From JALTBU01 sp964410645 (lineage in GTDB: Bacteria; Campylobacterota; Campylobacteria; Campylobacterales; Nautiliaceae), in assembly GCA_964410645.1 (NCBI GenBank), contig CAYPHV010000003.1, positions 1 to 63,876 on the forward strand: a DNA stretch of 63,876 nt. Reading direction: 5' to 3'. Of this stretch, positions 25,359 through 34,009 are shown one piece after another. Below the pieces are notes generated by a model, which saw only the letters and a program-made list of their open reading frames with translations, was not told the DNA's origin and made no database searches. Position 1 is the first letter of the stretch. Each line of letters opens with the position of its first letter. The position numbers and the translations under genes are program-made.

Positions 25359-26618
25359 ATGTATTTTATTATAAGTTTTAATTATAGAAATTCTGATACA
25401 TCTCTTAGGAGTAAACTATCTTCTTTGAAATTAGAGGATTTTGAAGATTTTAAAGAAGTTCTTTTTTTGAAAACATGCAATAGAATTGAAGCTATTTTTG
25501 ATCAAAAAAGAGATTTAAGAGAATTATATAATAAAGTTTTTTCCAAGGTAATAACATACGAAGAATTATTAAAAGCTGAAACGTATGACAATGTTGAAGC
25601 AATGGAACATATTTTTAAACTTACTTCATCTCTTGATTCTATGGTTGTCGGTGAAGCTCAGATTACAGGACAGTTCAAAAAAGCTTTTATGAACGCTTAT
25701 GAAAAACAGTTTGCTTCGCAGAATTTAACCAGAATTACACATTTTTCATTTAAATGTGCTAAAAGAATAAGAAATCAAACGAAAATATCGCTTGAGCCTG
25801 TAAGCGTAGCAAGTATTGCAGTAAGAAAGGCCAAAGAGGAATTAACAAATTTAAGCGGATATAGCGCACTGGTTGTAGGAGTCGGCGATGCCGCCAGAAT
25901 TATATGCAAAAATTTGATTAAGGAAGGTGTCAATATAATTTTGGTAAACAGAACCATTGAAAATGCATTTGCGCTTAAAGAAGAACTTGGCGATGAGGTA
26001 AATATAGATGTCCATTCTTTGGATACACTTCCCAAATTAATCAATAATTACAGACTTTTATTTTCAGCTACGTCTGCTCCTGGATGTATTATTAAAAATG
26101 AGCATATTAAATCTAAAAATTTTAAAAGATTATGGTTTGATTTGGCTATTCCAAGCGATATAGAACAGATATGCTGTAATGATATAAAAATAATCAAGGT
26201 AGACGATTTAAAAGAAATAAGCGCCAATAATCTAAAAAAAAGGCATAATGAAGTTAATAAAGCCAATCAGCTGATAAAAGAATGCGTAAAAGAATTTGAA
26301 AAATATTTACAGATTATATCTATTGAACCTATTATTAAGTTTTTACAAAATAAAGCTCAGGAATCTTCAAAAAGAGCTTTAAAAAATGCTGTTAAAAAAC
26401 ATTATATACCAGCCGAAACAGAAGAAGAAGTAGAAAAAATTCTGCATAACGCTTTTAAAAGATTTTTACATCATCCGACTATGACGCTTAGAAAAATGGC
26501 CGATAATGCGGAAGTGGATATTTTTGTGTCCATTTTAAGAAGACTTTTTGGAGAAAACGATGTTAAATTAGATATTAATAAATGCGAATATCATATAGAA
26601 AAAGGTATTATTAAATAA
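25359..26618 (+). CDS. hemA: Glutamyl-tRNA reductase
   Basis: 419-residue first enzyme of the C5 tetrapyrrole pathway, reducing glutamyl-tRNA to glutamate-1-semialdehyde with NADPH. Marks include the catalytic Cys in FLKTCNRIEAIF near residue 45, SLDSMVVGEAQITGQ, and the NADP-binding ALVVGVGDAARI. A coiled C-terminal dimerisation domain follows. It heads a co-directional haem series hemA-hemE-hemB-hemC-hemN with short gaps. hemL is not in the window. Confidence 0.97.
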   Translation: MYFIISFNYRNSDTSLRSKLSSLKLEDFEDFKEVLFLKTCNRIEAIFDQKRDLRELYNKVFSKVITYEELLKAETYDNVEAMEHIFKLTSSLDSMVVGEAQITGQFKKAFMNAYEKQFASQNLTRITHFSFKCAKRIRNQTKISLEPVSVASIAVRKAKEELTNLSGYSALVVGVGDAARIICKNLIKEGVNIILVNRTIENAFALKEELGDEVNIDVHSLDTLPKLINNYRLLFSATSAPGCIIKNEHIKSKNFKRLWFDLAIPSDIEQICCNDIKIIKVDDLKEISANNLKKRHNEVNKANQLIKECVKEFEKYLQIISIEPIIKFLQNKAQESSKRALKNAVKKHYIPAETEEEVEKILHNAFKRFLHHPTMTLRKMADNAEVDIFVSILRRLFGENDVKLDINKCEYHIEKGIIK

Positions 26619-26633
26619 TTTGAAAGGATAAAA

Positions 26634-27659
26634 ATGGCGAAAATTTTTATAGATGCGTGTTTTGGAAAAGAAACGGCTTATACGCCTGTGTGGATGATGA
26701 GACAGGCCGGGAGATATCTTCCCGAATATATGGAAATAAGAAAAAAAGTCGGGAATTTTCTCGATATGACAAAAAATTCTGAAATGGCTGCTGAAATTAC
26801 TCTTCAGCCGGTTAAAAGACTTGATGTGGATGCGGCGATTCTTTTTAGCGATATACTCAATCTTCCTATGGAAATGGGGCTGCCTTTAAGGTTTGAAAAA
26901 GGCGTTGGACCTGTTTTTGACAAGACAATAACAGATAAAAATGATATAGATATGCTGGACAGTAATGCGGATAAAAAAATATCGTATGTTTATGAAACTG
27001 TTAAACTTATTAAAAAAAATTTAGCTGAAGATAAAGCGTTAATAGGCTTTAGCGGCAGTCCCTGGACAGTTTCTACATATATGGTTGAGGGAAAAGGAAG
27101 CAAGCAATATGCTAAAATTAAAAAAATGGTATACACGAATCCAGAAGTTTTGCATAAATTGCTTGAGTTTGTATCAAAAGAAACAACAGAATATTTATTA
27201 AAACAAATTGAAGCCGGTGCCGATGCGATAATGATATTTGACAGCTGGGGCGGTGCACTTGAAAAAGATAAATTTTTTGAATTTTCATGGAATTATATGA
27301 AAAAAATTTCAAAAACTTTGAAAGAAAAATATCCGGATATTCCGGTTATTTTGTTTTCAAGAGGAACAGGACTTTACCTGGATGCAATAGACGGCGAGTT
27401 CGATGTATTGGGAATTGATTGGAATACGCCGATGGAATATGCTTTAAATATTATTGAAGATAATTATACGTTGCAGGGAAATATGGAACCTACAAGACTT
27501 TACAGTAAAAAAGCGACACTGGAAGCTGTTCAAAAAATAGCCGATATTATGAAAGGGCATCGCCATATATTTAATTTAGGTCATGGAATACTTCCTGATG
27601 TGTCTGTTGAAAATGCCAAGTATTTTGTAGATATATGCAAAAAAATTACAAGGAGATAA
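26634..27659 (+). CDS. hemE: Uroporphyrinogen decarboxylase
   Basis: 341-residue cytosolic enzyme converting uroporphyrinogen III to coproporphyrinogen III. The signatures TPVWMMRQAGRYLPEY near the N-terminus and GFSGSPWTVSTYMVEG are diagnostic, and the active-site Asp lies in AILFSDIL. Ends with FNLGHGILPDVSVENAKYF. It follows hemA by 15 bases with an AAAGGA site and ends 1 base before hemB. Confidence 0.97.
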   Translation: MAKIFIDACFGKETAYTPVWMMRQAGRYLPEYMEIRKKVGNFLDMTKNSEMAAEITLQPVKRLDVDAAILFSDILNLPMEMGLPLRFEKGVGPVFDKTITDKNDIDMLDSNADKKISYVYETVKLIKKNLAEDKALIGFSGSPWTVSTYMVEGKGSKQYAKIKKMVYTNPEVLHKLLEFVSKETTEYLLKQIEAGADAIMIFDSWGGALEKDKFFEFSWNYMKKISKTLKEKYPDIPVILFSRGTGLYLDAIDGEFDVLGIDWNTPMEYALNIIEDNYTLQGNMEPTRLYSKKATLEAVQKIADIMKGHRHIFNLGHGILPDVSVENAKYFVDICKKITRR

Positions 27660-27660
27660 A

Positions 27661-28641
27661 ATGAATTTAAGAAGACTCAGACTAAATGCCAATATACGTG
27701 ATTTGACAAGGGAAACATATGTAAATATAAATGATTTTATAATGCCGGTCTTTATAAAAGAGGGACTTGACGGTAAAAAAGAAATTTCTTCAATGCCGGG
27801 GATTTATCAAAACGGGGAAAATGCTTTTTTGGATGAAATCAATGAATGTATAGAACTTGGAATAAAAGCGGTTATACTTTTTGGGATTCCAAAACTTAAA
27901 GATTCCTGCGGCAGTGACGCTTTGGATGAAGAAGGACTGATTGCTAGAAGCGTAAGAAAAGCCAAAGAGGTTTTCGGGGATAAAATAGTGATTATTACAG
28001 ATCTTTGTTTTTGTGAGTTTACAGACCACGGGCATTGCGGAATAATAAATCCGAAGTTAAAAACAGTGGATAATGCCGCCACACTTGAAATTAGTGCCAA
28101 ACAGGCCTTGGTTCATGCAAAAGCCGGAGCTGATATGATAGCGCCGAGCGGTATGATGGATAATATAGTGAAAACGCTTAGAAATACTCTTGATGATAAC
28201 GGATTTGATTATTTGCCTATAATGAGTTATTCTACCAAATTTGCAAGCGCTTTTTACGGACCGTTCAGAGATGCGGCTGAATCCGCGCCTGTGGCAAATG
28301 ATTATTTACCGAAAAACAGAAAAACATATCAAATGGATATAGCAAATTCCAGGGAGGCTTTGCTTGAAAGTATTATGGATGAATCCCAGGGAGCTGATAT
28401 TTTAATGGTAAAACCGGCTTTGTCTTTTATGGATATTATAAAAGAAGTAAAAGAAAATACACTAAAACCGCTTTGTACATATAATGTAAGCGGAGAATAT
28501 TCCATGGTAAAAGCGGCTTCTCTCAACGGATGGATGGATTATAATACTTTAATGATGGAAATTTTAGTGTCTCTTAAAAGAGCCGGGGCGGATATGATTA
28601 TAAGTTATCATTCCAAAGACGCTGCCAGATTGTTAAAATAG
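27661..28641 (+). CDS. hemB: Porphobilinogen synthase (delta-aminolevulinate dehydratase)
   Basis: 326-residue enzyme condensing two 5-aminolevulinates. The metal-binding stretch DLCFCEFTDHGHCG, the two active-site lysines in MSYSTKFASAFYGPFRDA and ADILMVKPAL, and the C-terminal YNVSGEYSM are present. The cysteines indicate a zinc-type enzyme. AAGGAG directly precedes the ATG at the end of hemE, indicating operon coupling. Confidence 0.97.
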   Translation: MNLRRLRLNANIRDLTRETYVNINDFIMPVFIKEGLDGKKEISSMPGIYQNGENAFLDEINECIELGIKAVILFGIPKLKDSCGSDALDEEGLIARSVRKAKEVFGDKIVIITDLCFCEFTDHGHCGIINPKLKTVDNAATLEISAKQALVHAKAGADMIAPSGMMDNIVKTLRNTLDDNGFDYLPIMSYSTKFASAFYGPFRDAAESAPVANDYLPKNRKTYQMDIANSREALLESIMDESQGADILMVKPALSFMDIIKEVKENTLKPLCTYNVSGEYSMVKAASLNGWMDYNTLMMEILVSLKRAGADMIISYHSKDAARLLK

Positions 28642-28672
28642 GCTGCAGATAAAAAATGAAAAAAGGGGAAAA

Positions 28673-29548
28673 ATGAAATTAACAATAGCTACAAGAGGAA
28701 GTAAACTAGCTCTTTGGCAGGCAGAATGGGTAAAAGAAAAACTTGAAAATTTAGGTCATGAAGTATATTTGAAAATAGTAACTACCACGGGTGACAGAAT
28801 TTTGGACAAGCCTTTAGCGGATATTGGCGGCAAGGGACTTTTTGTTAAAGAAGTTGAAGAAGCCATGCTTAGAGGTGAAGCCGAAATAGCAGTTCATTCA
28901 TTAAAAGATTTTCCCACTGTTTATGATGAAAAACATTTTACTCTTGCCGCTATTCCAAAAAGAGAAGCTGTTGAAGATGTTTTTTTATCAGAAACATTTG
29001 AAAAATTATCGAACTTACCTCTTAATGCAATTGTCGGGACAAGTTCAATAAGAAGGGCTATGCAGCTTAAATCTTTTAGGAAAGATTTGGTGATTAGTGA
29101 TCTAAGAGGAAATGTGGATACAAGAATCAGAAAATTAAATAGCGGTGAATACGATGCGATTATTTTAGCTTACGCAGGAATTAAAAGATTAAATTTGTTA
29201 AAAAAAGTTAAAAATTATGAAATACTGGATACAGATATGATGATTCCCGCCATGAGTCAGGGGGCTCTTGGAATAGAAACAGTTAATGATGAATCAATTA
29301 TTAACGCTGTAAAACCTTTAAATGATTTAAGAACCCAGATTGTTGTCAGTATTGAAAGAGATTTTATAGATGAGCTGAATCTTGGATGTCATGCGCCTGT
29401 GGGTGTTAATGCAAAAATTATGGATGGAGATTATATTAAAATAAAAGCAATTCTTTTGAAAAATGATAAACTGTTAAGAAAAGAGGTAGTGGTAACGTCC
29501 GATGAATGGGAAAATGCAGGAAGAGAGTTTGCAAAAGAATTTATATAA
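28673..29548 (+). CDS. hemC: Hydroxymethylbilane synthase (porphobilinogen deaminase)
   Basis: 291 residues, short for the family (~310) but complete. TRGSKLALWQAEWV opens the protein. The SSIRRAMQL and LRGNVDTR arginine motifs line the active site. The dipyrromethane cofactor is attached at Cys in LNLGCHAPVGV. It polymerises four porphobilinogens to the linear tetrapyrrole. A 31-base gap with AAAAGGGG separates it from hemB. No hemD (uroporphyrinogen III synthase) is seen in the window. Confidence 0.96.
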   Translation: MKLTIATRGSKLALWQAEWVKEKLENLGHEVYLKIVTTTGDRILDKPLADIGGKGLFVKEVEEAMLRGEAEIAVHSLKDFPTVYDEKHFTLAAIPKREAVEDVFLSETFEKLSNLPLNAIVGTSSIRRAMQLKSFRKDLVISDLRGNVDTRIRKLNSGEYDAIILAYAGIKRLNLLKKVKNYEILDTDMMIPAMSQGALGIETVNDESIINAVKPLNDLRTQIVVSIERDFIDELNLGCHAPVGVNAKIMDGDYIKIKAILLKNDKLLRKEVVVTSDEWENAGREFAKEFI

Positions 29549-29578
29549 AACATTTGGAAATAAAAAAGGAATATAACA

Positions 29579-30943
29579 ATGCAAAAGATAGATTTTAAAA
29601 AACTGAGTAAATTTTCCAGACATGCTCCAAGATATACTTCTTATCCTACTGCTGTTGAATTTAAAGATTTGACTCCTGATGATGTGATACCGTTTCTTGA
29701 AAATTCAAAAAATAAACCTATAAGCCTTTATTTCCATCTTCCTTTTTGTAAAAGTGCCTGTTATTTTTGTGGATGCAATGTTATATATACGTCCAAAGCG
29801 GATAAAAGACAAAGATATATAGAATATTTAAAAAAAGAGATTAAAATACTTTCGAATTATCTTGATACCGGCAGAACAGTAAGACAGCTTCATTTTGGCG
29901 GCGGAACACCTACATTTTTTACTCCTTTTGAACTTGGAGAAATTTATGGGCTTATTTATTCATATTTTAAAAATTTTGAGGAAAATGCGGAAATCAGTAT
30001 TGAAATAGATCCGAGATTTTTTAACGAAGAAATTATGGGTGTTTTAAAAGAAAACGGTGTTAACAGAATAAGTTTTGGAGTTCAGGATTTTAACGAAAAG
30101 ACGCAAAAAGCGGTAAACAGGGTACAAAGCTTTACACTAACAAAAAAAGCTGTGGATATAGCAAGAAAATACGGGATTAATTCTATAAACATAGATTTGA
30201 TGTACGGCTTGCCCTATCAAACGCTTGAAACGTTTAAAAAAACACTCGAACAGGTAAAAGCGCTTGATCCGGACAGGATTGCAGTATTTAATTATGCCCA
30301 TCTTCCGTGGATGAAAAAAGGTATGAGAAAAATAGATGAAACTACTCTTCCAAGCCCTGAAGAAAAACTTAAAATTTTTCAATATGTAATAGATTTTTTT
30401 GAAAATAACGGATATAATATGATAGGAATGGATCATTTTGCAAAGAAAACAGATGAGCTGTTTAAAGCGATTAAAAAGGGTGAATTACATAGAAATTTTC
30501 AAGGTTATACCACAAAAGGAGGAGCTGATTTAATAGGAGTAGGACTTACATCTATATCTGAAACCGAAGATGCATATTTCCAAAATTATAAAGATCTAAA
30601 AAACTATGAAAGAACAATAGACGAAGGTAATCTGCCGACTTTTAGAGGTGTAATCCTAAGTAAAGAAGATAAAATCAGAAAATATGTAATTATGGAAATG
30701 ATGGCAAATTTCAGCTTTGATATTAAAAGATTTGAAAAAAAATTTGATATAAACTTTTTTGAAAAATTTGAAAATGAATTAAAAGAACTTCAGGAATTTG
30801 TAGATGACGGACTTATGGAAATTACACCCGAATCTATAACAGTAAATAAAACAGGAAGTCTGCTTATAAGAAATATTGTTTTACCTTTTGACGAATATTT
30901 TAAAAAAATGGTGAATAAAAAAGTATTTTCAAAAAGCATATAA
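29579..30943 (+). CDS. hemN: Oxygen-independent coproporphyrinogen III oxidase
   Basis: 454-residue radical-SAM enzyme. The cluster motif is CKSACYFCGCN (CxxxCxxC plus the fourth Cys typical of true HemN), preceded by YFHLPF; FGGGTPTFF follows. The ~450 length and the N-terminal RHAPRYTSYPTA support HemN rather than the shorter haem chaperone HemW. It decarboxylates coproporphyrinogen III anaerobically, as expected for a strict or facultative anaerobe. It continues the hem operon. Confidence 0.95.
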   Translation: MQKIDFKKLSKFSRHAPRYTSYPTAVEFKDLTPDDVIPFLENSKNKPISLYFHLPFCKSACYFCGCNVIYTSKADKRQRYIEYLKKEIKILSNYLDTGRTVRQLHFGGGTPTFFTPFELGEIYGLIYSYFKNFEENAEISIEIDPRFFNEEIMGVLKENGVNRISFGVQDFNEKTQKAVNRVQSFTLTKKAVDIARKYGINSINIDLMYGLPYQTLETFKKTLEQVKALDPDRIAVFNYAHLPWMKKGMRKIDETTLPSPEEKLKIFQYVIDFFENNGYNMIGMDHFAKKTDELFKAIKKGELHRNFQGYTTKGGADLIGVGLTSISETEDAYFQNYKDLKNYERTIDEGNLPTFRGVILSKEDKIRKYVIMEMMANFSFDIKRFEKKFDINFFEKFENELKELQEFVDDGLMEITPESITVNKTGSLLIRNIVLPFDEYFKKMVNKKVFSKSI

Positions 30944-30953
30944 AGGAAATAAA

Positions 30954-31649
30954 ATGAAAATTTCAATAGGGAATTTACCGTTAAAAAAAATTGATGCGGA
31001 TATTTTTATGCATCCGGTTAAATATAAAGACAGCATTACATATGAACCGATGGCGGAAGAAGCTGTAATTGCATTGATTGCCAAACATTTTACATATGAA
31101 AAAGTTCCTGAAGTTGTTAAAAATTATTTTGATGATATGGATGATGGATATCTTTTTAGTGAGAGTAATTTTGATGAATTTGATTTGGAAAAACTTCAGG
31201 TTGGAGAAATAATTGTCGGAAGAGATATCTATCTTCATCCAAAGGCGGACAATATTAGAAGATTTTTGGCACTACTCAGAGATTTCGGCGGATTCAAAGT
31301 CAGTGGAATTGATCTTCCAAAATGGTTTGAACCAAGTGATCCTATTCTTGAAGAAATACTCGATACCGAAAAAAGATATGAATATACTTTGCAAGAATTA
31401 GATAAACTTGAAAGTTTTGACGGAAGTATTGTATATGCGTGTGATGATAGCAGTATTATAAAAACGCATGAGCTTTTATGCTCATATCAATTTGTAATAG
31501 CGAATGGAATAAAAGCATTGAAAGTAAAAATTGACGGTGAGATAAAAGAGATTAAAAAACCTCAGGGTTTAAAGGGAACTTTCGGAATTATTTTAAAAAA
31601 TGTTCATGAATATCCTTTTTTAAAAGTTAAAATAGAAAATTTAACTTAA
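30954..31649 (+). CDS. Conserved hypothetical protein downstream of hemN
   Basis: 231 residues, acidic, no signal peptide or membrane helix. It follows hemN by 10 bases with AAGGAAAT, so it is part of the haem operon. The middle (GEIIVGRDIYLHPKADNIRR) and the C-terminal KPQGLKGTFGIILKN recall parts of the divergent NuoF/NuoG-like complex I proteins of Campylobacterota. No Fe-S cysteine pattern is present, so that link is tentative. I cannot name a function. Confidence 0.6.
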   Translation: MKISIGNLPLKKIDADIFMHPVKYKDSITYEPMAEEAVIALIAKHFTYEKVPEVVKNYFDDMDDGYLFSESNFDEFDLEKLQVGEIIVGRDIYLHPKADNIRRFLALLRDFGGFKVSGIDLPKWFEPSDPILEEILDTEKRYEYTLQELDKLESFDGSIVYACDDSSIIKTHELLCSYQFVIANGIKALKVKIDGEIKEIKKPQGLKGTFGIILKNVHEYPFLKVKIENLT

Positions 31650-31696
31650 TTATACGATATCTATAATTTGGTATAATATAAAAAAAGGAGTATGGA

Positions 31697-32245
31697 ATGA
31701 GTATAAATGTATGTGTTCCATTGGCAAACGGATTTGAAGAAATAGAAGCAGTTTCTTTGATAGATGTAATGAGAAGAGGCGGTATTAATGTAATTGTCGC
31801 AGGGGTTGGAGGAGATGTTATTTATGGTGCCCATCATATAAGAATTATTCCTGATACAAAAATAGAACTTGTAAATGCTGACAAACTTGATTTTATTGTT
31901 CTTCCCGGTGGGCTTCCAGGGGCTATAAATTTAGCAGAAGATAAATATGTTCAAAAACTTCTTAAAGAAATGGATAAACAAGGCAAATATGTCGGAGCAA
32001 TCTGTGCAGGTCCGTATGCGCTGAAAACAGCAGGAGTTTTGAAAGATAAATATACTGCATATCCCGGATGGGAAGGCAATATTCAAAAAGAAGGATATGT
32101 GGATGAAAAGGTGGTTGAAGATAAAAATGTATTAACAAGCAAAGGGCCTGGAACTGCTATGTGTTTTGGGCTTGAAATAGTTAAAAAATTTGTGGGAACA
32201 GATGTTTATAAACAATTAAAAAAAGAGTTATTAGCCGACTGTTAA
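31697..32245 (+). CDS. DJ-1/PfpI family protein (YajL-like)
   Basis: 182-residue cytosolic class-I glutamine-amidotransferase-like protein. The nucleophile elbow is AICAGPYAL with Cys near residue 105, preceded by FIVLPGGLPGA with the conserved acid region and ending in SKGPGTAMCFGLEIV. This matches the DJ-1/YajL/ThiJ clade, associated with oxidative-stress protection and glyoxal handling. A TATAAT box and AAAAAGGAG lie just upstream, so it probably has its own promoter. Confidence 0.88.
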   Translation: MSINVCVPLANGFEEIEAVSLIDVMRRGGINVIVAGVGGDVIYGAHHIRIIPDTKIELVNADKLDFIVLPGGLPGAINLAEDKYVQKLLKEMDKQGKYVGAICAGPYALKTAGVLKDKYTAYPGWEGNIQKEGYVDEKVVEDKNVLTSKGPGTAMCFGLEIVKKFVGTDVYKQLKKELLADC

Positions 32246-32254
32246 GGAGTTAAG

Positions 32255-32557
32255 ATGAGAGGTATAGAAGCAATAGAATATTTTTTGGAAAATTGGCACA
32301 GTAAAATAAGAGAATTGGATGAAGCACACGAATTTGACGCGTTGGTGGAATATGCTTTGGGAAATGATATTAAAAGAGCCGATACAACGGTAACAATAGA
32401 AAAATTTTTTGATAAGAAAATTAAATTTGACGATTTGGCTTTTGAAGATTTAAAAACATGTTTTTTGCCTGAAGAAATGGAATTTGATGAAATGAGCGGT
32501 AATTTATTAATTAACAGGCATTTATATAAAATAAAAATTGCACCTAAAATTTTTTAA
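32255..32557 (+). CDS. Hypothetical protein, 100 aa
   Basis: Acidic, mostly helical 100-residue protein with no signal, metal motif or recognised domain (RGIEAIEYFLENWHSKIREL at the start). It has AAGGAG at the right distance and starts 10 bases after the DJ-1-type gene, so the two are likely co-transcribed. Its stop overlaps the convergent hypA stop by 4 bases. Not recognised. Confidence 0.6.
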   Translation: MRGIEAIEYFLENWHSKIRELDEAHEFDALVEYALGNDIKRADTTVTIEKFFDKKIKFDDLAFEDLKTCFLPEEMEFDEMSGNLLINRHLYKIKIAPKIF

Positions 32558-32913
32558 CTAGTTTCATCTTCGCTTTCAAGCTCCAGGCTCATTAAATACA
32601 TATCTTCACCGTCTATGATTTCAAGTTCTCCACTTTTACATTGAGGACACAGGTATTCATTTTTTTTTAATTCTCCTTCAAATCCGCATTGTTTGCATTT
32701 AACAATAACAGGTTGGGTTTTCATTATAAATTCAGCGTTTTCACAAATAGTGCCTTCTTTAAATGTTTCAAAAGCTGTTTTGAGCAGTTCCGGTTCGACT
32801 CCGCTTAAAACGCCTATTTTTATTTCGAGTTTTGTAACTTTATTTGCATTGTTTTTTGCCGCATGTTCTTCAGCGAGGTGCAATAATGAATCAACTATTG
32901 AAAATTCGTGCAT
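32554..32913 (-). CDS. hypA: Hydrogenase nickel incorporation protein HypA
   Basis: 119-residue nickel metallochaperone for NiFe hydrogenase. The N-terminal MHEFSIVDSL carries the nickel-binding His2. The zinc site is formed by CKQCGFEG and CPQCKSGELEI. It hands nickel to HypB and then to the hydrogenase large subunit. It is separated from the other hyp genes, facing the hyd operon across the TetR gene, and is transcribed away from it. Confidence 0.94.
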   Translation of the reverse strand: MHEFSIVDSLLHLAEEHAAKNNANKVTKLEIKIGVLSGVEPELLKTAFETFKEGTICENAEFIMKTQPVIVKCKQCGFEGELKKNEYLCPQCKSGELEIIDGEDMYLMSLELESEDETS

Positions 32914-32997
32914 AACGTACCTTTTTTGGTGAAATTATAATATAATAATGCGAAATGCAAAAAAATTAAAATTTATTATTTAGTTAGAAGGTAAAAT

Positions 32998-33579
32998 ATG
33001 AGTAAAGAAGAAAAAAAACTTGAAATAATGAAAAAATCTTTACAATTGTTTGCTCATAGGGGCTTTTACAATACTACCATTTCTGATATTGCCAATGAAA
33101 TGGAAATGAGTGTTGGTAATATGTATAATTATTTTCCGAGTAAAGAATCTTTGGCAAAAGAACTTATTGTATATTCTTCAAAAGTGTTCGGAGATGAGTT
33201 AAAAAAAATAAATGAAACAGATTTAAACACTAAAGAGAAAATTGAAAAAATAGTTGAACTTTATTTTAAAACGGCAAAAAATGATCCGGCATTAATTGAT
33301 TATTTTATGAGAGTATATCTTTCGAATAAGGAGATTTTTAATAACGGATGTGATGGAATGCTGTGTGTTAGTGCGTTTGTAACCGAAATAATGATATTTC
33401 TGGAAGAAGGCGTTAAAAAAAAAGAGCTTAAAAATCAAGATTTTTTTGCTGCATTTGGACTTTTTATGGGATATATAGGGGGTTTGGTATTTCTTTACAG
33501 AGAAGGGATACTAAACAAAGATTTGGAAGAATATACAATTCCTGTAAGCGAAAATATTTATAATGCACTTAAAGCTTAA
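32998..33579 (+). CDS. TetR/AcrR-family transcriptional regulator
   Basis: 193 residues. The N-terminal helix-turn-helix is typical: FAHRGFYNTTISDIANEMEM then SVGNMYNYFPSKESLAKEL. The C-terminal ligand domain is helical and unassigned. It is divergent from hypA (84-bp gap) and upstream of the hydrogenase operon, so either may be a target. No operator palindrome is obvious in the gap. Confidence 0.85.
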   Translation: MSKEEKKLEIMKKSLQLFAHRGFYNTTISDIANEMEMSVGNMYNYFPSKESLAKELIVYSSKVFGDELKKINETDLNTKEKIEKIVELYFKTAKNDPALIDYFMRVYLSNKEIFNNGCDGMLCVSAFVTEIMIFLEEGVKKKELKNQDFFAAFGLFMGYIGGLVFLYREGILNKDLEEYTIPVSENIYNALKA

Positions 33580-33589
33580 CATAGTATAG

Positions 33590-33697
33590 ATTGATGCAAT
33601 AGTTTTAAAAGCTATTGCTGTTTTAATAGATCAGTTTTCTCGTAATTTTTATATTATTTCATATAGATTTGTGCAAATCTTTATTTATTCAAAATAA
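33590..33697 (+). pseudogene. Possible DUF924-like gene remnant
   Basis: In the 430-base stretch between the TetR gene and hydA, a short frame without a start encodes IDAIVLKAIAVLIDQFSRNF before running out. The LLIDQFSRNxY pattern resembles the core motif of the DUF924 family. An overlapping ORF at 33669-33902 (77 codons) has no ribosome site and no recognisable domain, and may be part of the same decayed gene. Low confidence. Confidence 0.3.
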
Positions 33698-33941
33698 AGT
33701 AAACAATTTGCATTATGACAAATGGATTAAAGATAAAGTTATAAGAAAATATAATATTATAGTGCCTACACAGTTTAATCTTTCCAGTTTTAGTAAAGAA
33801 AATCCTTCACCTGTCCAAAAAGCCTTAATGAACGAAAATATTAAGTATGTTGATACTATATTTAAATGCTTTGATATTTGTGCCGTTTGTGTATTTCATT
33901 AAGCAATTGATAAAATTTTCTTATTTAATATTAATTTAATC

Positions 33942-33971
33942 TTGAAATTGAATAGATATTTATTGTATAAT
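33942..33971 (+). promoter_or_regulatory. Probable promoter of the hydABCDE operon
   Basis: TTGAAA at 33942-33947 and TATAAT at 33966-33971 with an 18-bp spacer, followed by GGAAGGGG ahead of the hydA ATG at 34010. This is the only sigma-70-like promoter close to the operon. It shares no sequence with the nickel-transport promoter element at 46248 and 49093. Confidence 0.55.
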
Positions 33972-34009
33972 TAATCGATTCAAATAATCCACAACGGAAG
34001 GGGCGAATT

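Noticed and set aside
29579..30943. HemW (haem chaperone) instead of HemN
   Set aside because: Length of 454, four-cysteine cluster motif and HemN-type N-terminus fit coproporphyrinogen oxidase.
33669..33902. 77-codon ORF as a functional gene
   Set aside because: TTG start without a ribosome site, no recognisable domain, overlaps another degenerate frame; treated as possible gene debris.
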